The notes under the pieces: generated by a model
What the model saw: the letters and a program-made list of their open reading frames with translations, nothing else
Told to the model about the DNA's origin: nothing
Database searches by the model: none
Shown here: piece after piece, positions 8,413-17,455 of the stretch
How the letters are laid out: every line of letters starts with the position of its first letter
How positions within the stretch are numbered: position 1 is the first letter of the stretch
Source: UA16 sp002292325
Lineage (GTDB): Bacteria > Bacteroidota > Bacteroidia > Flavobacteriales_D > Sanyastnellaceae
DNA length: 64,000 nt
Direction of reading: 5' to 3'
Assembly: GCA_943788645.1 (NCBI GenBank)
Contig: CALSRC010000017.1
Coordinates: forward strand, 72,083 to 136,082
Program-made: the position numbers and the translations under genes

Positions 8413-9717
8413 CTAATTGTAAGACTCAATATACTGTGGGCATATTTGCAAGTACCTGACATGCTTGCGGCTCCAAAGTGAAGCATTGGAGCGGCTCCAC
8501 GAACACCCAATTCTCACTGAACCAGACGTCCAATCGCTTCGTTGTCGCCACCCAACTGGCAGTGCATCTGAATCAAATTCACGCCATGACATGGCAGCAA
8601 ATAGTCGCCAATCTGTATTGAGCTTCAACTCCGCTCTGCCATCCAACCGGAACGTTCTAAACGAATACCCGTCCCATCCAGCCTGAGTGAATGCATGCTG
8701 CTCAACCCAAACCTCATCCATCATCGTTCCGGAGATACACGCATTCCAACGCGGTTGTTCAGTCCTTAACCAAAAGCCAGCTTGTTTCTGCTGTGAATCG
8801 AATTCCAACCGGGCAACATCATCACGCTTCTTCCACAACAAACTCAAGCCGCTTTTTACACCATTCCAAACCGGAAAGTCATAGCCTAAACTGCCATATG
8901 CAATCAACCAATGGCGCGGAGAAGCTGTGAATCCATCCTCCAAAGAAACCGAATTCGTCCGCATGAAGTTTGGAGAAAGGTGGGCAGCATCACCGCCTCG
9001 CCAGTCTCGAAAGTTCCATTGTCGGTAAGCGGCTTTGAACACAAGTTTACCCGCAGGCTGTGTGCGCGATTGGCCTATTTTGTGAAGACGAAATTGACCG
9101 CGTTTTCGTTTGAATAATGACCATCGTAACTCTGAGCCCATCGCAAATTCATTGCGACTGTATCCGAGCGTCGAAGCGTAATCCAAGGTCCCTTGACGAA
9201 CAAATATTTTAGCTTTTTTGTGGCGATCTTCCAGTTGCAACCACCAATGACCTGCCCACTCGGATTGCAGAAACAGCTTCCAATCTTCTCTTCCTCGCAC
9301 ATCTTGTTCCAGTTTGTTGCCGTTCCTAAACGAACCTTTCAAGCCTGTAACCACTGAACCATTCAGTTGCCGCTGAAACAAAAAATCAGCAATGACCAAG
9401 TGGCGTCCTTTGATTTCAGCTTGTGAAAAAGACTCGGTCTCCGCAGTGCCTCGCCAACTGAAGCTTGTGGAGCTGTTTTCCCAATCACCTGCAAGAGTCA
9501 CATGGCGGCATTCAAAAGAAGTCGGACCGGCACTCAAATCACGCTCAGCTGCCCGGTACATGGGGTTGACAGCCACCCCCATCCCGAACTGAGCAAACGC
9601 TTCGTGATGCACGGTTTGTGCTTGCATCGTTACCGCGTTGAACCCACAGACGAGTGCCCCACATAAAAGAAGGTGAGTAACACGAGGAATAGCAGGTAGA
9701 AAGAAGGCTCCGGACAT
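8413..9717 (-). CDS. Predicted outer-membrane beta-barrel of unknown family in the nucleoside operon
   Basis: I do not recognise a named family. The 434-residue product starts with a signal peptide (about residues 1-34, ending near TMQAQ). It then shows many short amphipathic stretches with alternating hydrophobic and polar residues, frequent Trp/Tyr/Phe at strand ends, and no long hydrophobic helix. This is the usual look of an outer-membrane beta-barrel. There is no TonB box and no carboxypeptidase-like N-terminal domain, so it is not a SusC protein, and there is no T9SS tail. It lies between cdd (37-base gap) and nupC (17-base gap). I infer a passive outer-membrane channel for nucleosides, analogous in role to Tsx but not recognisably homologous. 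The function is inferred only from position. Confidence 0.6.
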   Translation of the reverse strand: MSGAFFLPAIPRVTHLLLCGALVCGFNAVTMQAQTVHHEAFAQFGMGVAVNPMYRAAERDLSAGPTSFECRHVTLAGDWENSSTSFSWRGTAETESFSQAEIKGRHLVIADFLFQRQLNGSVVTGLKGSFRNGNKLEQDVRGREDWKLFLQSEWAGHWWLQLEDRHKKAKIFVRQGTLDYASTLGYSRNEFAMGSELRWSLFKRKRGQFRLHKIGQSRTQPAGKLVFKAAYRQWNFRDWRGGDAAHLSPNFMRTNSVSLEDGFTASPRHWLIAYGSLGYDFPVWNGVKSGLSLLWKKRDDVARLEFDSQQKQAGFWLRTEQPRWNACISGTMMDEVWVEQHAFTQAGWDGYSFRTFRLDGRAELKLNTDWRLFAAMSWREFDSDALPVGWRQRSDWTSGSVRIGCSWSRSNASLWSRKHVRYLQICPQYIESYN

Positions 9718-9754
9718 GGTCCGGTTTTACGAAAACCACACGAATTGGTTGCGC

Positions 9755-10228
9755 TCAGCGAGGCAACTGAAATGTCAAGGGCATAAACTGGCGGAGATTC
9801 GGAGAAACAAGCACATTGCTAGAACCCGTTTGCATGAGCATTCGAATGCTCTCCTCTTGCCTCATCTCGGTTTCCAGCATGACTTGACGACAACCGCCGC
9901 AGGGCGAAAAATTCAATACAGGCATATCGGAATTGGTTACCACCGCAACTTCCAAGATGCGCTCCTTGGGTCGTTGGGCACCCGCACTGAAAAACACCAC
10001 ACGCTCTGCGCACAAACCGCTTGGGTACGCCATGTTTTCTTGATTGCTCCCGCTCATAATTTCGCCTGATTCTAGACGAACTGCAGCTCCAACATGGAAC
10101 GACGAATAAGGCGCATACGCATTTTTGCTGGCGTCATGCGCAGCTTGAAGCAAGGCCTGGTCGCTTGGCGAAAGTCCCTCGAAGGACCATTCTTCCAAAC
10201 TGAATTCTCGGGTAATGGAGCGAATCAT
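9755..10228 (-). CDS. cdd: Cytidine deaminase
   Basis: Zinc-dependent cytidine/deoxycytidine deaminase that produces uridine or deoxyuridine. The zinc and catalytic motifs are clear: SGLCAERVVFF (Cys ligand and catalytic Glu) and PCGGCRQVM (two Cys ligands), the pattern of the small tetrameric bacterial enzymes. PYSSFHVGAAV precedes them as expected. I choose ATG 10228 (MIRSITREF), giving about 157 residues. An upstream in-frame start at 10279 would add 17 residues and run into the coding region of the divergent AMP nucleosidase. It heads the minus-strand group cdd, barrel, nupC, deoA, which together form a pyrimidine-nucleoside salvage route. Confidence 0.92.
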   Translation of the reverse strand: MIRSITREFSLEEWSFEGLSPSDQALLQAAHDASKNAYAPYSSFHVGAAVRLESGEIMSGSNQENMAYPSGLCAERVVFFSAGAQRPKERILEVAVVTNSDMPVLNFSPCGGCRQVMLETEMRQEESIRMLMQTGSSNVLVSPNLRQFMPLTFQLPR

Positions 10229-10281
10229 ATATGCATAAGTACGCAATTTTTCGTGGAAGGTTGCTGATGTACCTTGCAAGC

Positions 10282-11055
10282 ATGCGAAATAAGCAAGACA
10301 TTGTATCCAACTGGCTTCCCCGTTACACCGGCATGGCGCTCAATGAATTTGGAAGCCACATCCTCTTGACGAATTTCAGCAATTACCTCGAAAAGTTTGC
10401 GGAGTGGAATGCCTGTGACATCGTGGGACGGGATAAGGCAATGCCCTGTGCCACTGCTGGAGACACGACCATGATCAACTTCGGCATGGGAAGCGCAAAC
10501 GCTGCAACGGTCATGGATTTACTTTCCGCCATTCAACCTCGAGCCATTTTGTTTTTGGGGAAATGTGGAGCACTGAAAGAGAAGAACCGAATCGGAGATT
10601 TGATTCTTCCATTGGCTGGTATCCGCGGAGAAGGAACATCCAATGATTATTTCCCGCCCGAAGTCCCTGCATTGCCAAGTTTTGCGCTGCAGCGTGCCAT
10701 CTCTTCCACCGTCCGAGATTACAACCGGGATTATTATACCGGATCTGTATATACCACAAACCGACGCGTGTGGGAGCATGACGACACTTTCAAAGCCTAT
10801 TTAAGAAGTACGCGAGCTCAAGCAATTGACATGGAAACGGCCACTTTGTTTTCCGTGGGATTTGCGAATCGCTTATCAGTCGGTGCGCTCCTGCTCGTCA
10901 GTGACGAACCGATGACACCATCGGGGGTCAAAACCGATTCCAGCGATGCTAAGGTGACCACAGAGTTCGTGGATGAGCACATCCAAATCGGTGTAGACTC
11001 GCTCAAAGAAATTCAATCCGAAGGGCGTTCAATCAAGCACTTAAAGTGGCGTTAA
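10282..11055 (+). CDS. amn: AMP nucleosidase, short Bacteroidota form
   Basis: Hydrolyses AMP to adenine and ribose 5-phosphate. The 257-residue protein belongs to the purine/uridine phosphorylase superfamily. Features are FGMGSANAATVMDLL, the GKCGALKEKNRIGDL segment, and AIDMETATLFSVGF with the Met-Glu pair that contacts the ribose, followed by VSDEPMTP. It lacks the N-terminal regulatory domain of the roughly 480-residue E. coli Amn, as is usual in Bacteroidota. I choose ATG 10282 (MRNKQDIV), since family members begin with a similar short lysine-rich stretch before the NWLPRYTG segment. The ORF could start at 10231 or 10267. The 53-base gap to cdd must hold both divergent promoters. Its stop codon overlaps the convergent lipoprotein stop. 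Confidence 0.88.
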   Translation: MRNKQDIVSNWLPRYTGMALNEFGSHILLTNFSNYLEKFAEWNACDIVGRDKAMPCATAGDTTMINFGMGSANAATVMDLLSAIQPRAILFLGKCGALKEKNRIGDLILPLAGIRGEGTSNDYFPPEVPALPSFALQRAISSTVRDYNRDYYTGSVYTTNRRVWEHDDTFKAYLRSTRAQAIDMETATLFSVGFANRLSVGALLLVSDEPMTPSGVKTDSSDAKVTTEFVDEHIQIGVDSLKEIQSEGRSIKHLKWR

Positions 11056-11486
11056 AAATCGCCGTCGTCGACGGTTAAGGTGTAACGATGAAGCCAATTG
11101 GCTGGCACTTTGTTGAGTTCTTCCGTTCTGATGACCCAGGCGTCGGTTTCCATCCAGTTTTTCGAACTCAACGCACCAGAATCATCGTAGATAAATAAGG
11201 TGTCAATGAAACTTGCTGGTGCCCACGCATTGGGTTGGCCACCTAAGACGTCATTGGCACCTAGGAGCATCGTCGTTCCGGCGGGGACAAGCCTTGTCTC
11301 CGGCGGCAAACCAGCATAGTCCCATGATTTGTGAACGACCGTCAATTCAGAGCTAGATTGGTTCTCTAAGCTCCATTCCAAGCGCGTATTTCCTTCACAA
11401 GAAACCAACGCAATGAGGAGCATCAAAAGTCCCAAAACAGGACATGAGGTTTGATATGAGAAAAGTCTGAAATGGGGCATGGTCAT
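11052..11486 (-). CDS. Small predicted lipoprotein of unknown function
   Basis: The 144-residue product has a hydrophobic leader ending in a lipobox-like LIALVSC at about residue 30, so it is probably lipidated and anchored in an outer-membrane leaflet. The mature part has no domain I recognise. It is short, with Trp-rich segments and a mostly beta pattern (for example SELTVVHKSWDYAGLPPETR). An alternative start is the second Met (MPHFR). Its stop codon overlaps the amn stop on the opposite strand by 2 bases. No paralogue is seen in the window. Confidence 0.65.
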   Translation of the reverse strand: MTMPHFRLFSYQTSCPVLGLLMLLIALVSCEGNTRLEWSLENQSSSELTVVHKSWDYAGLPPETRLVPAGTTMLLGANDVLGGQPNAWAPASFIDTLFIYDDSGALSSKNWMETDAWVIRTEELNKVPANWLHRYTLTVDDGDF

Positions 11487-11563
11487 TGGATTGCATGCAA
11501 ATATAACAGCGAATCCAGCAAGGCATCACCCGCACCAGGCTTGCTTATCCACTAACGTTCGAA

Positions 11564-11974
11564 TTAGGCACCCAGCGAAACCGCATCATCGTCTGCCATG
11601 AAATCTTGTGCATCCATGAATCGATGCAAATGCGAATGCACCGAACGTGGATCCAATCGGATCCATTGATCTGCATTATTGGCATTGACCGACTCGGTAA
11701 AATCAGCTTCATAGATTGCACCCATATCACAGAGTTCGTGCCAAATTACGCTGGCATTTTTCACAGACAGTTCTCCTCTCGCACATCTGTTTTCCCATAG
11801 CGTAACGGCATCCTCCACATCGTCGAATGGCAATTGACTTAACAATTCTACAATCGGACCTTCCACCCTGGCAAATAGGCCTGAACTTGGTATGCGTAAC
11901 ACCAAAGATTCAGCATCAAAGTCAGCCATTGCATTGGGGTTCCAGTAGTACGCCATTTTTGTAATTGTTTCCAC
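11564..11974 (-). CDS. Small protein with a possible PqqD-like/RRE fold
   Basis: No firm family assignment. The 136-residue product has no signal peptide and is acidic. Residues 17-90 run as a short beta-hairpin (FDAESLVLRIPSSGLFARVE) followed by helices (GPIVELLSQLPF, DVEDAVTLWENR, NASVIWHELCDMGAIY). That order resembles PqqD-like domains (RiPP recognition elements), whose pattern is a hairpin, then an ILELLDG-type helix, then a winged-helix pair. The C-terminal 40 residues hold two His (HSHLHRFM) and a run of Asp. No radical SAM enzyme, precursor peptide or protease is adjacent, so a RiPP role is speculative. The start could also be the Met at 11956. The 100-base gap to acs holds divergent promoters. 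Confidence 0.55.
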   Translation of the reverse strand: METITKMAYYWNPNAMADFDAESLVLRIPSSGLFARVEGPIVELLSQLPFDDVEDAVTLWENRCARGELSVKNASVIWHELCDMGAIYEADFTESVNANNADQWIRLDPRSVHSHLHRFMDAQDFMADDDAVSLGA

Positions 11975-12012
11975 TCTTTACGCGTCCGTCGCGCAAATCG
12001 TTTCACTTTCTG

Positions 12013-12032
12013 CGGTATTTCGACGGTATTTC
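12013..12032. promoter_or_regulatory. Direct repeat upstream of acs
   Basis: CGGTATTTC occurs twice at exactly 11-base spacing (12013-12021 and 12024-12032), about 45 bases before the acs start and within the gap shared with the divergent small gene. One-helical-turn spacing of a 9-mer suggests a tandem binding site for a regulator. Nothing else supports it. Confidence 0.35.
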
Positions 12033-12074
12033 TTAATTTGCTGCAACTCGCTTACAAAATCTTAGCCACTTCCC

Positions 12075-14000
12075 ATGAGCTTGCGTTTACAGTCTTTTAA
12101 GGAATATCAGGAGGCGCAACGGACAGCAAAAAACGATCCTGATGGGTTCTGGGATGGAATTGCCAGCCAATTCCAATGGATCAAACCCCACCATCAGACC
12201 CGATCCGGTTCGCTTCAAGGCGGAGATCTCAAATGGTTTGTTGGCGGACGGCTGAACATTACCGTCAACGCATTGGACCGTCATGCGATCGAACGCGGAA
12301 ATCAATCGGCCATCATCTGGGAGCCCAATGACCCGAATCACCTTGGGCAAACTCTTTCGTACAAGGAACTGTACGAAAGGGTGTGCGATATGGGGGCAGC
12401 CTTGCGTGCATCTGGGGTTCAAAAAGGGGACCGTGTAATCTTGTATATGCCCATGACGCCCGAGTTGGCTGTCTCGGTTTTGGCGTGCGCCAGAATCGGT
12501 GCGATTCACAGCGTTGTATTTGCTGGATTCAGCGCGCAGGCGCTTGCCGACCGCATTCAAGATGCTGGAGCAACAGTCGTCATCACTGCCAACGAAGGGA
12601 GACGGGGCCCCAAGATCGTGCCTCTAAAATCAACCGTTGACGAAGCGCTTGAGCACTGTCCTACTGTCCAATTGGTGATCGTGCAGCGGGTGACCGATTC
12701 ATCTTGCGCTATGCAGGTGACTCGAGACGTGTGGTTCAGTGAATTCTTAAATCGCGGCACAGGATTGCCCTGTCCTGCTGAACCGATGGACGCAGAAGAT
12801 CCATTGTTCATTTTGTACACTTCCGGATCGACAGGAAAACCCAAGGGGGTCGTCCACACCCATGGTGGATACATGGTATACACCGCGTACTCGTTTGCCA
12901 ATGTGTTTCAATATGAGCGGGGTGATGTTTATTGGTGCACGGCTGACATCGGATGGATCACCGGACACTCTTACATCATTTATGGACCGCTCTTAAATGG
13001 AGCCACGACGATGATGTTCGAAGGCATACCCACCTATCCTGGACCGGATAGGTTTTGGGCCATCTGCGCTAAACATAAAGTCAATCAATTTTACACGGCT
13101 CCTACGGCCATACGAGCGCTCATGTGCCATGGTGAGGCTCCCGTTCAAGCGCATGACTTGTCAACGCTCAAGGTCCTCGGAACAGTCGGAGAACCCATCA
13201 ATGAGGAAGCTTGGCATTGGTACCACGATATCGTTGGGCAGCAAAAGTGTCCCATTGTCGATACGTGGTGGCAAACTGAAACCGGTGGAATCATGCTGAG
13301 CGGTCTCGGTTCACTTAGCCCCCAAAAACCTGCCCATGCAGGATTGCCACTCCCAGGAATCGACCCCGTTTTATTGAACCCTGATGGGACAGAATTACAG
13401 GGAGATGACGTGGAAGGGTTGCTCTGCATAAGCGCACCTTGGCCGAGCATCATTCGCACGACTTATGGCGACCACGAACGTTGCTTGAACACGTATTTCA
13501 GGCCATATCCGGGCTATTATTTTACCGGCGACGGAGCTCGCCGAGATGCGGACGGGCTCATTCGAGTCATTGGACGGGTCGATGATGTCATCAACGTGTC
13601 TGGGCATCGGTTCGGAACGGCAGAAATCGAATCGGCCATCAACGAAGCCTCCATAGCAGTGGAATCTGCTGTTGTTGGTTTCGACCATCCGATTAAAGGG
13701 CAAGCCATCCATGCTTTTGTCATTTCAGAGAGTGCATTGGATGAAGCTCAAAAGCAAGTTGCTATTGGCGATGTGCTCGAAGCCGTTGAAAAAGGAATCG
13801 GGAAAATTGCTAAACCAGCACGCGTTCAATTTGTCCAAGGTTTACCCAAAACCCGATCAGGTAAAATCATGCGAAGGATTCTGCGAAAAATTGCCTCAGG
13901 AGAATTTGATCAATTCGGAGACACTTCAACACTTCTTGACCCATCGGTGGTAGATTCCATTAAAATCGATGCTCAAACCACCTGGTTCACTGCCCCTTGA
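12075..14000 (+). CDS. acs: Acetyl-CoA synthetase (AMP-forming)
   Basis: Activates acetate to acetyl-CoA via acetyl-AMP in the cytoplasm. At 641 residues it matches the family (E. coli 652). Motifs in order are YTSGSTGKPKGVVHTHGGY (P-loop-like, about residues 250-268), the acetate/AMP-site motif WWQTETGG, GDGARRDADGLIRVIGR with the hinge Asp, VSGHRFGTAEIES, and the C-terminal KTRSGKIMRRILRK with the catalytic, acetylatable lysine. Start ATG 12075 is natural (MSLRLQSFKEYQ). It is followed 50 bases later by the first giant surface protein. A metabolic link to that gene is not obvious and it may have its own terminator or simply be read through. Divergent from the small gene at 11564. Confidence 0.96.
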   Translation: MSLRLQSFKEYQEAQRTAKNDPDGFWDGIASQFQWIKPHHQTRSGSLQGGDLKWFVGGRLNITVNALDRHAIERGNQSAIIWEPNDPNHLGQTLSYKELYERVCDMGAALRASGVQKGDRVILYMPMTPELAVSVLACARIGAIHSVVFAGFSAQALADRIQDAGATVVITANEGRRGPKIVPLKSTVDEALEHCPTVQLVIVQRVTDSSCAMQVTRDVWFSEFLNRGTGLPCPAEPMDAEDPLFILYTSGSTGKPKGVVHTHGGYMVYTAYSFANVFQYERGDVYWCTADIGWITGHSYIIYGPLLNGATTMMFEGIPTYPGPDRFWAICAKHKVNQFYTAPTAIRALMCHGEAPVQAHDLSTLKVLGTVGEPINEEAWHWYHDIVGQQKCPIVDTWWQTETGGIMLSGLGSLSPQKPAHAGLPLPGIDPVLLNPDGTELQGDDVEGLLCISAPWPSIIRTTYGDHERCLNTYFRPYPGYYFTGDGARRDADGLIRVIGRVDDVINVSGHRFGTAEIESAINEASIAVESAVVGFDHPIKGQAIHAFVISESALDEAQKQVAIGDVLEAVEKGIGKIAKPARVQFVQGLPKTRSGKIMRRILRKIASGEFDQFGDTSTLLDPSVVDSIKIDAQTTWFTAP

Positions 14001-14050
14001 ATCTCGATTGTTCGAACCAAATCCCTACCTTGACCCGTCATTATCATCCA

Positions 14051-17000
14051 ATGAACGTCACCAAACATCAACTATGGGCTCTGGCAATCGGCTGTTGCCT
14101 TTCGTCCATCGCTTCCGTTCATGAGGTGAAAGCTCAGATTGACACGGAGTTTTGGTTCGTAGCTCCTGAGGTTTGGGCCAATCACGGCGACAGCCCGACT
14201 CTGTTGCGCTTTGCAACATTTGATGAGTCGGCCATTGTCACGGTCGAACAACCTGCTAACCCAGCATTTCCCACCCAAACACTCTCTATTCCTGCGAACA
14301 GCGTGTCTTCCTTGAATTTGGCCCCTTGGTTAGTCCAGGTAGAAAACAAGCCGGCCAACACGGTGCTTAACAAGGGGATTAAAATCACATCGACTTCCCT
14401 GATTCAGGCATACTACGAAGTAAATCCGTCAAACAATCTGAATCCCGATATATATGCGCTTAAGGGAAACAATGCGCTGGGGACATCGTTCTATTTGCCT
14501 TTTCAGAATTACTTGAATAACGGATATACACAGTCAACTGCGGGATTCGACATCGTGGCCACCGAGGACAATACCACAATCGAAATCACGCCTCGGAAAC
14601 CCATTGTCGGGCACGCCCAAAACATCACGTTCACCATCACCCTCGACGCAGGGGAAACCTGGAGTGGGCGAGCGACCTCTACAACGGCAGGACAACATCC
14701 CTTCGGCAGTGTCGTCAATTCAGACAAACCCATTGCCATCACCATCAGTGATGATTCCCTCCAAGGCACCCCCTACGGTGGTTGTGCCGATTTATTTGGC
14801 GACCAAATCGTCCCAACTGAAATTGTAGGCAAAGAGTACATTGCCATCAAGGGAAATCTCAACGGTCCGGACAAAGTGTTCTTCATACCGACCGTTCCGA
14901 ATACGACCATTTCTGTGAACGGCAACCTGGCCTACACGCTGACCGGTCTCACATCGATTTATGTGCATACGCTGAATGCCAACTCAGCATTTTATGAAGC
15001 AAGCAATCCGGTTTACGCATTGCATCTTACCGGCTTTGGATGTGAAGTTGGCGGCGCTTTACTCCCACCTCTCGTGTGCACGGGATCACAAGAAGTGGCC
15101 TTTGTCCGATCGACCAACGAATTCATGGGACTCAAAATTCTCGTGCCCGCCGGAGGCGAGGACGACTTTGAATTCAATGGAAATGACAACCTCATTCAAG
15201 CAAGTCAATTTTACAACGTCCCCGGCACGAATGGCGATTGGAAATACGCGAACATCACCGCCTCCTCTTTTGTGCCTGTTCTCTCGTCTTCCCGTGTTTC
15301 TAATTCGACAGCGCAATTCCACTTAGGCATCATCAACGGAGGGGCAAGCTCAGGCACTCGCTACGGCTATTTCAGTAACTATGCGGCTGAATCGTATGTT
15401 GTGCAAGTTGACGACAACAGCTTGTGCGAGGGCGATGCATTGGAATTGGAAGCCAACACCCTTATCGGGGCCACCTACGACTGGACCGGCCCCAACGGTT
15501 TTTCTGGACAAGGGAACCCCCTCTCCTTTGGGGATGTCACCGAGGGCGACGAGGGCGAATACGTTGTTTCGGGGTTTGTAGGTGCATGCCCCATCGAGAA
15601 TGACACCTTAAATCTCTTGGTTTACCCCTTCCCCGATCCGCCCGTTATTTCAGGTGATTCTGTGGTTTGCGAAGGAACACCGTTCGCACTCTCGACGGAT
15701 ACATTGGGCGCTGTCCAATACCAATGGGCAGGCCCGGATGGGTTTTATCCAAGCGGACCATCCATTGCGGAGTCCGATGCTACGCTGGATCACGATGGCC
15801 TCTATACTCTTGTCATCAATGACCACGGTTGCTTATCTGACCCTACGCTTTGGAACCTCGATATCACGCCGGAACAATCGCTCGACATCGACCCCGCATC
15901 CGGCACGTTCTGTGCAACCGAAAATTTCACGCTTACTGCGGATGAAATCAGCAACGCCTCTTATGAATGGACGGGACCAAACGGCCAGGTTTTAAGCAAT
16001 CAATTCGGAGTGCAAATCAACAATGCCCAAGCCGATGATGCGGGATGGTATACCATTACAGGACAAGCAGAGGGCTGTCCGCTGATTGCGGATTCAACAT
16101 GGGTCGTGATCGCAGCCAACCCAGAAATCAACGGCATCGATGCGCCATCCGTGTGCCTCGGAAATGAAGCCATATTCACGGTCGACTTTGACGCCCCTGG
16201 CGAGTCGACGGTATGGTGGTTGAATGCCCTTGGTGATACACTGGGCACAGGCAATCCATGGAGCATTGAAGATGCCGGTTGGCAGGACGCTCAGACATAC
16301 GCAGCGGTCGTCGGCTCCGAGGGGTGCTTTTCTCCTCTTGTAGAATTCGACTTTGATTTAGTACCCCCCGAGAACCTCATCATTCTCGACGCGACAAACC
16401 AACCGATTGAATCCGACCAAATATGCCAAAATGATGACTGGGCGTTATTTGGCGAGGGTCCAGCCGGGACGGTCTGGGAATGGAATGGGCCCGGAAGCTT
16501 TGATTCCAATGCAGCGGATATCACCCTCACCTCTGCACAACCAGACGAAAGTGGCTGGTACATCGCATCGGGAGCGGTTGGCTCTTGCCCAATGAATCCC
16601 GATTCTGTTTGGCTGGACGTCTACCCTACACCCGAGGCGCCCGAAATTTCGGGGTTCACAGAGATCTGTGAGGGGTCCGATTGGCAATTAATCGGCACAA
16701 CCAACGGAACAGGCTCCATCGAGTGGTACCATCCATTTTGGGGGTTCTTCACTGGAACGAATTGGACCCTTCCGGAAGTTCCTGTCGCCGGGGGTGGAAT
16801 CTTCGAAGCGTACGTCACGGAGTCGGGATGTACTTCACCTGTCGCATATGGAACCCTGGACGTTGCCCCCTTGCCTGATGTCGTGTTACAATCTTTTAAT
16901 ACGATTCTCGTCGAGCATTGCCCATTGAACACTCCAGCCCTCGATTTACCTGAATACGACCTGTTGTACAATGCCTCCTGGACGTATACGAACGAAGAAG

Positions 17001-17455
17001 GAACTTCCACCAATTTTGGAGACGGCATTGGTCTTGCCGCGAACAATGATGGATTTTATGAAGTCTTTTTGTCTACTGGCGCACCGTGCGATTTGGAAGC
17101 CAACGGAAGCTTTGAAGTCGAGACGGTGCTTTGTGAGCTCATTGTACCGAATGTGATTTCTCCCAACCAAGATGCTCAAAATGAGCAGTTCGCGTTGCCC
17201 GACCTAGCGTACTTCCCCTTCAGTACATGCACCATTTACAACCGATGGGGTCAAGCAATATTCACCTCAAGCGACTTCGGTAACTCCGCCGGTTGGCAGC
17301 CTTCAGCGACTGAAGCAAGCGAAGGCACCTACTACTACCGCGTCCGCATAAACCGGGTCTCAGGCGACCTCACCATTACCGATGAGAACGGTACCACAAC
17401 CTACACCGAGCCCGGCGTTATAGAGTTGGTCGGAAGTTTGACCTTGGTCCGATGA
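14051..17455 (+). CDS. Giant T9SS surface protein: IgGFc-binding-like head, Ig-like repeats, gliding-type C-terminal domain
   Basis: ATG 14051 gives a 1134-residue protein with a signal peptide (about 1-29, ending EVKAQ). Residues 30-445 are a beta-rich head (IDTEFWFVAPEVWANHG) resembling the IgGFc-binding N-terminal family found in Bacteroidota surface proteins. Then follow about six to seven Ig-like/PKD-like repeats of 75-90 residues built on the pattern C-E-G, YDWTGPNGF, DEGEY/DAGWY, CP. The last 100 residues (NVISPNQDAQN, IYNRWGQAIF, LTLVR) are a type B gliding-motility-associated C-terminal domain, the T9SS export signal. It is probably a cell-surface adhesin. Its TGA overlaps the ATG of blh (ATGA at 17452). 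It is paralogous to the gene at 18358. Confidence 0.85.
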   Translation: MNVTKHQLWALAIGCCLSSIASVHEVKAQIDTEFWFVAPEVWANHGDSPTLLRFATFDESAIVTVEQPANPAFPTQTLSIPANSVSSLNLAPWLVQVENKPANTVLNKGIKITSTSLIQAYYEVNPSNNLNPDIYALKGNNALGTSFYLPFQNYLNNGYTQSTAGFDIVATEDNTTIEITPRKPIVGHAQNITFTITLDAGETWSGRATSTTAGQHPFGSVVNSDKPIAITISDDSLQGTPYGGCADLFGDQIVPTEIVGKEYIAIKGNLNGPDKVFFIPTVPNTTISVNGNLAYTLTGLTSIYVHTLNANSAFYEASNPVYALHLTGFGCEVGGALLPPLVCTGSQEVAFVRSTNEFMGLKILVPAGGEDDFEFNGNDNLIQASQFYNVPGTNGDWKYANITASSFVPVLSSSRVSNSTAQFHLGIINGGASSGTRYGYFSNYAAESYVVQVDDNSLCEGDALELEANTLIGATYDWTGPNGFSGQGNPLSFGDVTEGDEGEYVVSGFVGACPIENDTLNLLVYPFPDPPVISGDSVVCEGTPFALSTDTLGAVQYQWAGPDGFYPSGPSIAESDATLDHDGLYTLVINDHGCLSDPTLWNLDITPEQSLDIDPASGTFCATENFTLTADEISNASYEWTGPNGQVLSNQFGVQINNAQADDAGWYTITGQAEGCPLIADSTWVVIAANPEINGIDAPSVCLGNEAIFTVDFDAPGESTVWWLNALGDTLGTGNPWSIEDAGWQDAQTYAAVVGSEGCFSPLVEFDFDLVPPENLIILDATNQPIESDQICQNDDWALFGEGPAGTVWEWNGPGSFDSNAADITLTSAQPDESGWYIASGAVGSCPMNPDSVWLDVYPTPEAPEISGFTEICEGSDWQLIGTTNGTGSIEWYHPFWGFFTGTNWTLPEVPVAGGGIFEAYVTESGCTSPVAYGTLDVAPLPDVVLQSFNTILVEHCPLNTPALDLPEYDLLYNASWTYTNEEGTSTNFGDGIGLAANNDGFYEVFLSTGAPCDLEANGSFEVETVLCELIVPNVISPNQDAQNEQFALPDLAYFPFSTCTIYNRWGQAIFTSSDFGNSAGWQPSATEASEGTYYYRVRINRVSGDLTITDENGTTTYTEPGVIELVGSLTLVR

